The notes: generated by a model not told the origin, from the sequence alone. A stretch of DNA of 64,000 bases from Planctomycetota bacterium (GCA_016220085.1 JACRIN010000042.1:1-64000), one strand, 5' to 3'; counted from the stretch's first letter, positions 37,345 through 45,751 are shown. Numbers and translations are program-made.

Positions 37345-38553
37345 ATGCGAAGCCTCTCCATTCCTTCCTTCAAGCAGTGCGTGTTCGCGAGCGTGCTCGC
37401 CGCGCTCGCGTCGACCGCCTCCGCGCAGGTCGTCTGCATGCGCGCCGATCTCGACGGCCTGCAAGAGGTGCCGCCGAACCCGTCGACCGCGACCGGCACG
37501 GCGTACGTGCTCGTCGATCGCGCGACCAACACGGCGTCGTACTCGATCACGTTCACCGGACTCAGCGCGCCCGAGAACAACGCGCACTTCCACGCCGGTC
37601 CGGTCGGCGTCAGCGGCGGCGTGAAGGTCGGTCTGCCGCTCGGCGCGAACAAGGTCGGGAGCTTCGTCTACGCCGAGGCCGACGAAGCGACGCTGATCGG
37701 CGGCGGCTGGTACATCAATATCCACTCGAACAACTTCGGCGCGGGCGAGATCCGCGGACAGGTGCTGCGCAGCGACAGCCTCGCGTTCATGCGCGCCGAC
37801 CTCGACGGAGCGCAGGAAACGCCGCCGAACGCCTCGACGGCGAAGGGTTCCGCGTACCTGATGATCGACACGGTCGCGGACTCGCTCTTCTACAGCCTGA
37901 CGTTCGACGGGCTCAGCGCCGTCGAGATCAACGCGCACATCCACGCGGGCGCGGTCGGCGTCGCGGGGCCGGTCAAGCTCGGGCTTCCGACCGGCAACTC
38001 GAAGAGCGGCACGCTGAACTACGCGGCGGCCGACGAAGCGACGCTGCTCGGCGGCGGTTGGTACTTCAACATCCACTCGGGCAACTTCCCGGGAGGCGAG
38101 ATCCGCGGCCAGATCGTCGCGGGCGGCACGAATCCGTCCGCGTACTGCGTCGGCAAGACCAACAGCAAGGGTTGCGTGCCGAGCGTCGGCTTCACGGGCT
38201 TGCCGATCCTGAGCGGCGCCGACACGTTCACGCTCTCGGCGACGCAGTGCATCAACAACAAGAACGGCATCTTCTTCTGGGGCACGGTGCCGAGCGCCGC
38301 GCCGTTCCTCGGCGGCACTCTCTGCATCAAGCCGCCGCTGAAGCGCCTGCCTCCGCAGAACTCGGGCGGCAATCCGCCGCCGAACGACTGCTCGGGCACG
38401 TACTCGTTCTTCTTCAGCCACGCGTACATGGCGTCGCAGGGCCTCGGCGCCGGCAGCCAAGTCCACGGCCAATTCTGGATGCGCGACCCGTCGCACCCGG
38501 ACGGCACGGGCGTCGGCCTGAGCAACGCGCTCTACTTCGCGATCTTGCCGTGA
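37345..38553 (+). CDS. Secreted protein with two CHRD domains and a C-terminal Cys module
   Basis: 402 residues from the ATG at 37345, with AGGAG 9 bases upstream. Signal peptide to about residue 30 (VLAALASTASAQ). Two CHRD domains follow, residues about 33-145 and 147-260. Each begins MRADLDGxQExPPN, has NAHxHAGxVG, and ends GGGWYxNIHSxNFxxGEIRGQ. CHRD domains bind ligands in secreted chordin and bacterial proteins. The last 140 residues form a separate module, starting YCVGKTNSKGCVP and containing INNKNGIFFWG. The same signature ends the protein at 63192. A strong terminator follows. Likely exported; possible role in surface or calcium-type binding is inference. Confidence 0.88.
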   Translation: MRSLSIPSFKQCVFASVLAALASTASAQVVCMRADLDGLQEVPPNPSTATGTAYVLVDRATNTASYSITFTGLSAPENNAHFHAGPVGVSGGVKVGLPLGANKVGSFVYAEADEATLIGGGWYINIHSNNFGAGEIRGQVLRSDSLAFMRADLDGAQETPPNASTAKGSAYLMIDTVADSLFYSLTFDGLSAVEINAHIHAGAVGVAGPVKLGLPTGNSKSGTLNYAAADEATLLGGGWYFNIHSGNFPGGEIRGQIVAGGTNPSAYCVGKTNSKGCVPSVGFTGLPILSGADTFTLSATQCINNKNGIFFWGTVPSAAPFLGGTLCIKPPLKRLPPQNSGGNPPPNDCSGTYSFFFSHAYMASQGLGAGSQVHGQFWMRDPSHPDGTGVGLSNALYFAILP

Positions 38554-38581
38554 TCGGCTGAGCGAGCTCCGTTCGCTTCAA

Positions 38582-38611
38582 CCGGGCGTCACCTCGAGAG
38601 GTGGCGCCCGG
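38582..38611 (+). terminator. Strong hairpin terminator after the CHRD gene
   Basis: CCGGGCGTCACCT / AGGTGGCGCCCGG: 13-bp stem with one wobble pair and a CGAG loop, about 30 bp past the stop. The T content after it is modest (TCTCGATT). Confidence 0.8.
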
Positions 38612-38808
38612 TCTCGATTCGGCGGCGTGGAATGCGAGCATCGAGTGTCGAGCTCAAGGTAACCGCAGGTGTCGGATTGCGCGCACGCCAGCGGTGCGGG
38701 CCGGCCTGTCGGGGACGTACTCGCGAGGTTCGGTCCACGCGCGTCATCGAGCGCTCGCGGACGACAACCACACTGGTGGGAGGATCGCCGAGGTGTCGGC
38801 TTCGCGAC

Positions 38809-40392
38809 CTACCGGCCGAACCACGTTCGGACGCGGTCCGCGAGCTCCTCGGGCAACCGACTCGCGGTCTCGGTCCATGCGAGCTCGAATTCCGCGGCTT
38901 GCTCCGGGAACGGCTCGCGAACGCGCACCGATCTCAGCGCTTCGGTCAGGAATGCCGTCGAGCGAGCGACGACGATCGGATCGCCGTGGACTACACCTCG
39001 AAGCGCTTCCGGAAGCGCGTCGAGACGACTTTGCGCGAGGAGCAGGCGGATGGCCAGTCGCGCCGTATGAGGGTGGCGGCGCTCGTCGAGCGAGCGACGC
39101 ACGCGAGCGACTGAGAACGCGCCTCCCGACGCGAGCAATGCGGTACACGCCGCGCGCGCAACCCGCGGACGCGGGTCAGCGAGCAGCGACTCGAGCCACT
39201 CGACTCTCGCCGTTCGATCGAGTGCCGCGATCGCGCTGACCGCGGCTGCAGCAACGGCAACGCTGGGAGCCTGCTCGAAACGGGCGAGGAGCATTCCGAC
39301 GTCCGCTCGCGTCCCGGTCTCGCCCACGCCAAGCAAGGCCGCCGCCGTCGGATCGGTTCGAACCCGATCTCGGTAGAACGCGTACGCATCGAACGGCGGC
39401 GCGCTCGTTTCGCGCAGGTAGAAGCGAGCGGTGGCGCGAATCGTCGCGCTCGGGTCGAGGAGGAAGCTCCGCAGCGCGTTCGAACGAGCGTCGTCCGCCA
39501 GCCGCAGTTCTCCGACGAGCACGGCTCGCCTGACCATCGTGGACGGATCGCGTCGCGCCGTCTCGACGAGCTCCACTCGAGCCGCGCCGTCGAGTCGATC
39601 CAGGAGATCTCGTACCGCGAACTGCCGAGTGGCCGGGTCGGGATGGGCCACGAGTTCTCTCGTCCGCGCGACGCCGAGTACGGTCGACGGGCTCGCGATA
39701 AAAGACCGCATGAAGTGACGAGCGGCGCGATCCGACCACGAGAGCACTTTCGCGAGGGCGGGCCCGGCGTCCTCACGCGCGAGTCGAGCCTTCAAGCGAC
39801 CGACGAACTCCTCGTGCTCCGCGCGGCTTCGATCGCGAATCGTCGCGACCAGCCCGAGCACCTCGACCCAGACTTCGGCCGGCGCGCTCTCCAACAGCGA
39901 ATCCAGCGTGGCAGCGGCGCGACGGCGGACCGCCGGAACCCAATCGCTCACGCGCAGCACGAGGTACGGCAGCGCGTGTTGGGTCGCAGCCGCGGACTCC
40001 AGGCGCTCGACCGCAAGCTCCCGTACCTACCCATTCCCGTGCATCGTGAACAGAGCCCAGACGGGAGTCGGCCACGTCGCGAGGCGCAGTGTTTCGGGCG
40101 TCATGCCGAGCCACGACGCGCTGCGCCACGTAGGTTCGCGAACGAAGCGCTCGAGCTCGGGGAGTCGCGAGGGCGGAATCGCCGCTGCGAGCGAACACAC
40201 GGACTCGATCGCTGCGTCGCGAATGCGCGGTTGCGGGTGTGCGAGCGCCGCCAACGCGAACGGCATCGCGGCGACCGGGTCTCGCTCCGAGGTCGCTGCC
40301 GCCTCCAAGGCGCTCTCGGTCTCGCGCGAGGACTCGGCTCGGAGCGAGCCGCGCAGCGCGTCGCTGAGGTGTTCCCAGAAACTCGACGTCAT
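38809..40392 (-). pseudogene. HEAT-repeat protein gene interrupted by an amber codon
   Basis: One reading frame from ATG 40392 to the stop at 38809, broken only by TAG at 40027-40029. The 121-codon first part (FWEHLSDALRGSL...) and the 405-codon second part are both HEAT-like: FALAALAHPQPRIRDAAIESV and, directly after the stop, VRELAVERLESAAA, later HPDPATRQFAVRDLLDRL. The stop falls where HEAT repeats usually have an aromatic residue before VRE (GYVRE-type), so a Tyr codon to TAG change is the simplest explanation. The second part could restart at a GTG at 39960, but this would cut a repeat. HEAT proteins are scaffolds; several phycobilin-lyase-like and defence-linked relatives exist. Read as a recent pseudogene or sequencing error. 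Confidence 0.75.
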
Positions 40393-40438
40393 CGCGTCAC
40401 CGTATCGCGTGCGCTGCGGCAGCGGTACGGGGTGCTGC

Positions 40439-40540
40439 CGTACGGATCCGGGCTCGACCCGCGCGTTCGCGGACGGCAGAGTCGCGCTCGCCGCCGCTGG
40501 TCGAGTTCTCGGGACGCGAGCCTGGCGCTCAGCGCCTCGC
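40439..40540. repeat. Palindromic dispersed repeat, copy 2
   Basis: Left arm GGATCCGGGCTCGACCCGCG, centre GGACGGCAGAG, right arm containing TCTCGGGACGCGAGCCTGGC, then GCGCCTCGC. It abuts the 3' end of the detached nuclease fragment, in the same relative position as copy 3 next to the intact gene. Confidence 0.7.
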
Positions 40541-40845
40541 CCACGCGTTGGCGTACTTGACGACGTCGCCGATCCAGCCCTCGAGAGGCTTGGGCGACCA
40601 ATCGACGGGATGCATCGGGATGCAGCCGGTCTTGCCGTCGGCGCGGAAGAGGGTGCAGTGCTGGGCGAGCAGCGGGGCGCACGCCCACGCGCGGACCGGG
40701 TGACGGATCACCGGGACACCGGCGGTGAAGCCCGGCGTGTTGGCGGCGATCATCGCGAGGTAGCGGTCCTTCGTTTCGAGCGCCTTGCGATCGATCGCGC
40801 GCGTCGCGTCGAGCACGAAGGCGTCGCGGCCGTACGGGCCCGGCG
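40529..40845 (-). pseudogene. Detached 3' end of the McrC-like nuclease gene
   Basis: The 315 bp at 40531-40845 match 41659-41973 with seven mismatches. The encoded last 95 residues (LDATRAIDRKALETKDRY to the final KYANAWARR) are identical in the two copies, so all seven changes are synonymous. It ends in TGA where the intact gene has TAG. Upstream of 40845 the match stops and no DUF2357 part is present. A GTG at 40816 could start a 95-residue piece, but it would lack the first nuclease motif (PDF). It and the intact gene flank the toxin-antitoxin pair as direct repeats. Confidence 0.85.
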
Positions 40846-40923
40846 GTTTGGCGAGGCCCGAGTCGATTCGCGGGTGCGACGCGCTCCCTGGCCCGCGATG
40901 CCTCCCGGGCCTACACTGTTCCC

Positions 40924-41148
40924 GTGGACTACTCGAAGATCATCACGATCGAGCCCGACAAGCGCGGCGGCAAGCCCTGCATTCGCGGGATGCGTATCAC
41001 CGTCTACGACGTGCTCGACTACCTCGCGTCGGGCATGACCGAGGACCAGATCCTCGGCGACTTCCCGGAACTCGTGCGCGAGGACATCCGTGCTTGCTTG
41101 GCGTTCGCCGCCGATCGTGAGCGGAGGCTGTTGGGCAAGTCGGCGTGA
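40924..41148 (+). CDS. DUF433-family antitoxin
   Basis: 74 residues from a GTG at 40924. The sequence ITIEPDKRGGKPCIRGMRITV is the hallmark of DUF433 proteins, with a following winged-helix-like part (YDVLDYLASGMTEDQILGDFPEL). DUF433 proteins are antitoxins that pair with PIN-like DUF5615 toxins, and bind DNA and the toxin. A TACACT at 40911-40916 just before the start could be a -10 box, which would imply a leaderless message; this is weak. The stop overlaps the toxin start by four bases. The pair is oriented opposite to its neighbours. Confidence 0.9.
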   Translation: MDYSKIITIEPDKRGGKPCIRGMRITVYDVLDYLASGMTEDQILGDFPELVREDIRACLAFAADRERRLLGKSA

Positions 41149-41477
41149 AGCTGCTGCTCGACCAGAACCTCTCATCGAAGCTCGTCGCGGAGTTGGATCG
41201 GCTCTATCCGGGCACGGCGCACGTCCGTGAACTCGGTTTCGCGAAGCAGAGCGACGAGGCGATTTGGGAGTACGCGCGTCGACATGGGTTCGTGATCGTC
41301 TCGAAAGACGCGGACTTCCATCAGCGGAGCTTCGTCTTTGGCCACCCGCCCAAGGTCGTCTGGATTCGTCGCGGGAACTGCAGTTCGGACGAGGCACTGG
41401 CGCTCTTGCTCGAGCATCGCACCGAACTCGAGGAGTTCGACCGGCATCCGGATGCGGCGTTCCTCGTCTTGTCCTGA
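41145..41477 (+). CDS. DUF5615 PIN-like toxin
   Basis: 110 residues from a GTG that overlaps the antitoxin stop (GTGA). The fold starts MKLLLDQNLSSKLV with the Asp of the PIN-like active site in LLDQN. A second acidic cluster is in IVSKDADFHQRS, and the end is PPKVVWIRRGNCS followed by a helical tail. This matches the Mut7-C/DUF5615 PIN-like nuclease toxins, thought to cleave RNA and to be held in check by DUF433 partners. The overlap and order (antitoxin first) are standard for a type II pair. Confidence 0.9.
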   Translation: MKLLLDQNLSSKLVAELDRLYPGTAHVRELGFAKQSDEAIWEYARRHGFVIVSKDADFHQRSFVFGHPPKVVWIRRGNCSSDEALALLLEHRTELEEFDRHPDAAFLVLS

Positions 41478-41564
41478 GCTCGAGGTCCGTTTCGCCTCCG
41501 CGGTTTTCGAGTCCGACGCCAGGCTCCAACCTCGCGAGTTTGGGTTCGAAGGCGGGCGAGGCGC

Positions 41565-41669
41565 GGTATGGAGCCAGGCTCGACCCCCGCGAGTTCGAGG
41601 ACGGCAGAGGCGAGCTCGACGTCACAGGGTGAGCTCTCGGGGGCCGAGCCAGGTTCCTAGCGCCTCGCC
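41565..41669. repeat. Palindromic dispersed repeat, copy 3
   Basis: Left arm GGAGCCAGGCTCGACCCCCG, centre GTTCGAGGACGGCAGAGGCG, right arm CTCTCGGGGGCCGAGCCAGG. The arms form a 24-bp inverted repeat with four mismatches. A partial extra left arm (CCAGGCTCCAACCTCGCGAG) lies just before it at about 41518-41538. It overlaps the stop codon of the nuclease gene. Confidence 0.8.
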
Positions 41670-42946
41670 CACGCGTTGGCGTACTTGACGACATCGCCGA
41701 TCCAGCCCTCGAGAGGCTTGGGCGACCAATCGACGGGATGCATCGGGATGCAGCCGGTCTTGCCGTCGGCGCGGAAGAGGGTGCAGTGCTGGGCGAGCAA
41801 CGGCGCGCACGCCCACGCGCGGACCGGGTGGCGGATCACCGGGACGCCGGCGGTGAAGCCCGGCGTGTTGGCGGCGATCATCGCCAGGTAGCGATCCTTC
41901 GTTTCGAGCGCCTTGCGATCGATCGCGCGCGTCGCGTCGAGCACGAAGGCGTCGCGGCCGTACGGGCCCGGCGTGACGAGCATGAAGTCGGGCGTCACGT
42001 CGTCGCCGCGGATGCAGTGGAAGCCGGTTGGGTTGTCGCGATAGCGCGTCAGTCGCGGTTCGACCCACAAATCCATCGTCGCGGCGCCGCGCTCGAGCAC
42101 GATCTTGCCCGCGAGGAACAGCGCGCCCGTCGCGTCGCCGCGGGTCGTCCAGCCGCGCGCGTCGAAGGCTTGGAGGAGCTTCAAGCCGCACCAACGCTGG
42201 TAGAGATACGGCACGTCGGCCGCGGCGACCGCGTCGTGCAAGAGCGAGCGCACGTAGCCCGGCAAGAAGCTCGACGGCGAGGACCAGAACGTCGCTTGGC
42301 GGCGCAAGCTCGACCACGCGGGAGTGCCGGGATACGGCGACGGCGGCGATGCGGACGGTTGCAGGTTGCGGCCCGCGTGGCGACGCACGAGGTCCTCGGC
42401 GCGCACGAGCACGAGCGCGGCTTCGTCGAGTCGTGCGCGCAGGAGATCGAGCGCGAGCTCGTCGCTCTTCGCGAAGCGCGACGCGCCCGCGCGGGCGATG
42501 CGTGCGTCGGCGACTTGCTTGGCGACACGCTCGCGAACGATTTCGAGCTTCTCGCCGCGGTCGCGCAACTGGCGAATCAGCCAGCGCAACGCCGGCAAGT
42601 CGGGCTCGGGCACCGGCACGAGGCGACTCCAACGCTTCGGTAGGATGCGGGGGCCGACGCGCACCCAATCGCACGGTCGGCGCGAGAGCGAGGCGCGCAA
42701 CGGCGTCGTCACTTCGTGCTCCTCGATGCGCGTCGGATCGTCGCGCGTCGCCAAGTCGGCGAGCAGGCCGGGCACCAGCGACGCGAGCGCGTGCGCTCCA
42801 CCGAGCTCCGCGCGCATGCCCTGTGCGCGCGGAGCTCCGGCCTCGATGCGGCCGCTCGTCGCGAGGCCGGTTTCGAGGAGGTCCGACGAGAACGCGCGCA
42901 GGTCGGCGACGATGCGCTCGACGAACAGCTCGTTCGTGCGTCTCAT
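41657..42946 (-). CDS. McrC-like protein: DUF2357-type domain with PD-(D/E)XK-like nuclease
   Basis: 429 residues from the ATG at 42946, which overlaps the stop of the McrB-like gene (ATGA). The first two thirds are helical (WLIRQLRDRGEKLEIVRERV, RLDEAALVLVRAEDLVRRH), like the DUF2357 region of McrC-family proteins. From about residue 315 a nuclease-like core follows: TPDFMLV then FVLDATRAIDR. In active PD-(D/E)XK enzymes the second motif is usually (D/E)AK; here the Lys position is Thr, so activity is uncertain. By analogy with McrBC it would be the effector recruited by the ATPase to cleave foreign or modified DNA. The last 95 codons recur at 40531-40845. Confidence 0.7.
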   Translation of the reverse strand: MRRTNELFVERIVADLRAFSSDLLETGLATSGRIEAGAPRAQGMRAELGGAHALASLVPGLLADLATRDDPTRIEEHEVTTPLRASLSRRPCDWVRVGPRILPKRWSRLVPVPEPDLPALRWLIRQLRDRGEKLEIVRERVAKQVADARIARAGASRFAKSDELALDLLRARLDEAALVLVRAEDLVRRHAGRNLQPSASPPSPYPGTPAWSSLRRQATFWSSPSSFLPGYVRSLLHDAVAAADVPYLYQRWCGLKLLQAFDARGWTTRGDATGALFLAGKIVLERGAATMDLWVEPRLTRYRDNPTGFHCIRGDDVTPDFMLVTPGPYGRDAFVLDATRAIDRKALETKDRYLAMIAANTPGFTAGVPVIRHPVRAWACAPLLAQHCTLFRADGKTGCIPMHPVDWSPKPLEGWIGDVVKYANAWARR

Positions 42947-44799
42947 GCTTGGCTGACGTCGAGGCCTTCCTGGAGCGTCTCTTCCCAGCTCGCGATCAAG
43001 CGCGCGCACTCGGGCAGGTTCTTGCCGCGGCCCTCGCGCTCGGACCAGTCCTTCAAGCGCTCGACCATGTTGAGGTCGGCGGGATCGCCGACGAGCAAGC
43101 GCACCTTCGACAGCACTTCCTGCACGAGCACGAGATCGATCGCGCCCCACAGATCGATGCCGAGCCCCGGAAGATCGTCCGCGCACGCCTTGAGCGAGAG
43201 CGCGCTGCGCAGCGAGAACGTCGCGCCCTTCAGGCTGGTGATGAAATCGAGTCGTCCGATCGCCTCGATCTGCTCTTCGTCGAGCGTCAAGCCGGCTTGC
43301 TGCACCGCGTGGCGCGGATCGATCGTCACTTCGACGACCGCGGCGCGGTCGAGCACGCGCGGCGAGAGCGGGCGAGTCGTGTGGTCGTTGTTGATCGTCG
43401 CGACGAAGCGCGCGGCGGGCGAGAGGAAGAGCTCCGCGGCTTCCGTGACCGGCCAACCGCGCACGCCTTGGCCGCCGAGCTCGAGCGTGCGATCGCGGCG
43501 TGCGCTCGCCGGGAACTGCGAGCGCACCATGACGTCGGAGAGCCAGTACTCGGGCTGGCTCAGGTTGAACTCCTCGAACACGACCAGGAACACGCGCTTG
43601 TCGCCGTGCTCCCACGCGCGCGCCGCTTGGTGGAGGAAGTTCGTGAAGCGAGTCGGCTCGAACGTGTTGTGGATCGGATTGACGTAGCCGAGCAGGTCCT
43701 CGCGACCGCGCCAAGTCGACGACACCGGCACGACGAGCGTGCGCTCGCGCGTCGGATCGTCGATCAAATTGAGCGCGAGCGTGCTCTTCCCGACGCCCGG
43801 ATTGCCGCGCAGGATCAAGAGCGGCTTGGTGAGCGTCCCGACCGAGATCTTGGTCAACGTCGCTTGGCCGTGGCGCGCGACGATCCACTCGCGCTTGGTC
43901 GGCTCGACGAGGGAGAGCTGCGAGAGCGCGGCCCGCGCGGGTTCGAGCATCGGGATCGCGCTCGCGAGCTGCGTGCCCGGCGTCGATTCGCTCGCGGACA
44001 TTTCGGAGGGAACTTCGGCGACGTGGGCTTCGCCGGCGGGAGCGCCGGTCGGGCTTTCGCTCTTCACCGCCTCCGCGAAGCGCTTGAACGTCGTGCTCGC
44101 GGCGCCGAAGCGACTGGCGCGCGCCTTCAGCGCTCTCGGGCCGTTCGCGGGCTTCCTCAGGCGCCTCGCAGCGGTGTCGAACCACGCGGAAAGATTGCGC
44201 GCGAAGTTCGCGAAGCGCTGCTCGTCGGTCGGCGTCTGCCATGCGATGCCGGCGTGCGCGGCGTCTTGGCCTTGCTTGAACACGCGCTCGACCGACACGC
44301 GCTCGACGGTCTTGATGTACGGGCCGGGGAGGTGCTGGAAGCGCGGGATCTCGAGCTTCAGCGGCGTCATCCGACACCAACCGTCGGGGTACGGAACGAT
44401 GCGCCAGTCGAAGCGCCGTCCGTTCTCGAAGCGCTCGATCTTCTGGATGCGATACGCGCCGAACACGAGCTTCGGCGTGCCCCAACCCTCGGCGATGCCA
44501 CCGGGCTCGCTGAATTGGCGTCCCCAGAGGATCAGGATCTGATCGTCGAGCAGGTGCGGATCGTCTTCGAGGATCCAACCGATGCCGTCGTCGGGGACGA
44601 GCAGGTTCGGGCTCGTTTCCGCGAAGAGATTGACGTGGAAGCAGCGCCGATCGCCGCGCGAGCAATAGTCGTCACGGAAGTCCTGCTTGGCGCCGCACGA
44701 CCAACTCGATGCGTTGCTGCAGATCGTGCCGTCCCAACCTTGGCGGTGCGAGTTGACCGTACAGCCGACGGCGTACCCGGGTTCGATATCGAAGCTCAT
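42943..44799 (-). CDS. McrB-like AAA+ ATPase with Cys-rich N-terminal domain
   Basis: 618 residues. The C-terminal half is a McrB-type AAA+ module: Walker A GNPGVGKST near residue 331, Walker B-like VFLVVFEEFNLSQPEYW near 405 (McrB proteins have DEINR-type sequences here), and ATINNDHTTRPLSPRVLDRA with the sensor Asn and Arg. The N-terminal 150 residues carry HRQGWDGTIC plus further Cys/His at 13, 18, 27, 35, 46, 53 and 55, suggesting a metal-binding recognition domain. A linker (residues 230-290) is Ala/Ser/Pro-rich. It should form the NTP-driven motor of a two-component restriction-like system with the downstream nuclease. It is divergent from the HIT gene. Confidence 0.78.
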   Translation of the reverse strand: MSFDIEPGYAVGCTVNSHRQGWDGTICSNASSWSCGAKQDFRDDYCSRGDRRCFHVNLFAETSPNLLVPDDGIGWILEDDPHLLDDQILILWGRQFSEPGGIAEGWGTPKLVFGAYRIQKIERFENGRRFDWRIVPYPDGWCRMTPLKLEIPRFQHLPGPYIKTVERVSVERVFKQGQDAAHAGIAWQTPTDEQRFANFARNLSAWFDTAARRLRKPANGPRALKARASRFGAASTTFKRFAEAVKSESPTGAPAGEAHVAEVPSEMSASESTPGTQLASAIPMLEPARAALSQLSLVEPTKREWIVARHGQATLTKISVGTLTKPLLILRGNPGVGKSTLALNLIDDPTRERTLVVPVSSTWRGREDLLGYVNPIHNTFEPTRFTNFLHQAARAWEHGDKRVFLVVFEEFNLSQPEYWLSDVMVRSQFPASARRDRTLELGGQGVRGWPVTEAAELFLSPAARFVATINNDHTTRPLSPRVLDRAAVVEVTIDPRHAVQQAGLTLDEEQIEAIGRLDFITSLKGATFSLRSALSLKACADDLPGLGIDLWGAIDLVLVQEVLSKVRLLVGDPADLNMVERLKDWSEREGRGKNLPECARLIASWEETLQEGLDVSQA

Positions 44800-44887
44800 A
44801 GCAATAGGGGATAGAGGACGCGAACATGTGTGGAATCGAGCGGTGGACCCGCCCGCGACTTCAATCTAGCACCGCCCCGAAAACCCG

Positions 44888-45307
44888 ATGGCTTCCATCT
44901 TCACCCGCATCATCCAAGGCGAGATCCCCGGTCGTTTCGTGTGGAAGGACGAGCACGTCGTCGCCTTCCTGACGGTGCGGCCGATCCGTCCGGGCCACAC
45001 GCTGGTCGTGCCGCGCAGGGAGGTCGACTACTGGATCGACCTCGAGCCCGAGCTCGCGAACCGCGTCCTCTCGGTCAGCCAAATCGTCTCGCGCGCGATC
45101 CAGAACGCGTTCGCGCCGCAGAAGGTCGGCCTCGCGATCGTCGGCCTCGAAGTGCGCCACGTGCACTTGCACCTCGTGCCGCTGCAAGGGATCGCTGACC
45201 TCGACTTCGCGAAGGCGGACCCGAATCCGGACCCGAAGGCGCTCGACGCGGCGGCCGAAAAGCTCCGCGCGGCGCTGCGCGCGCTGGGCCGCCGCGAAGT
45301 CGCGTAG
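44888..45307 (+). CDS. HIT-family nucleotide-binding protein
   Basis: 139 residues from the ATG at 44888. It starts IFTRIIQGEIPGRFVWKDE, has RPIRPGHTLVVPRREV, and the histidine triad HVHLHLVPL near residue 90. HIT proteins of the Hint/HinT branch hydrolyse nucleoside phosphoramidates or related dinucleotides. It lies 88 bp from the divergent McrB-like gene. No good ribosome site is seen. A housekeeping gene most likely unrelated to the defence cluster, though it marks its right edge. Confidence 0.93.
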   Translation: MASIFTRIIQGEIPGRFVWKDEHVVAFLTVRPIRPGHTLVVPRREVDYWIDLEPELANRVLSVSQIVSRAIQNAFAPQKVGLAIVGLEVRHVHLHLVPLQGIADLDFAKADPNPDPKALDAAAEKLRAALRALGRREVA

Positions 45308-45408
45308 CGCGAGCACCTGTGCTCGCGCGTGCGACCGGCGCCGCGCTGCGCGGCGCGGACCGCGCATTGCGTCCGCTCCGCGCGCCATGTCGCCCGAGTC
45401 GGTTCGCG

Positions 45409-45751
45409 CGAGTCGGCCAGTCGCGCGAAGAACGCCTCGAACTCGCCCTTCGGATCGGTGCCGTAGCCACACACGCGTTTGCCGTCGTCCGAGACGGCCG
45501 TGAGCGAGTGCAGCGTCCAGCCGCTCAGGTCGACGCCGGCGGCGACGCGGATGTCGCTCAGCAGCGGAAACGGAAGCCCGTTGGAGTCGACGGCGTTCCG
45601 ATGCCCGGCTCGATTGGCCGCCCCGCGGGACTGCGCTCGGCGTGCCGAACGCGGATCCGTAGTCGACGTTGAGACTCCGCGCAGCGGAACGTGGCGAAGA
45701 CGCGGCAACGACAGAGGCGCACACGATCACGAGACCAGCCAATCGAAACAT
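45409..45751 (-). pseudogene. Remnant of a secreted HAF-type repeat protein
   Basis: From the ATG at 45751 a signal peptide (MFRLAGLVIVCASVVAAS) and LNVDYGSAFGTPSA are intact. The frame is then lost. In another frame near 45600 the final HAF unit is clear: AAGVDLSGWTLHSLTAVSDD, GKRVCGYGTDPKGEFEAFFARL. Most repeats between are deleted. It looks like a secreted protein of the same class as the gene at 50902-52281, reduced to its ends. Confidence 0.65.

Noticed and set aside
40027..40029. TAG in the HEAT gene as a recoded (pyrrolysine) codon
   Set aside because: No sign of pyrrolysine genes in the window, single isolated case, and the site aligns with an ordinary aromatic residue.
40439..44799. 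Prophage or integrative element with integrase
   Set aside because: No integrase, transposase, att-like tRNA or structural gene nearby; only homologous direct repeats are seen.
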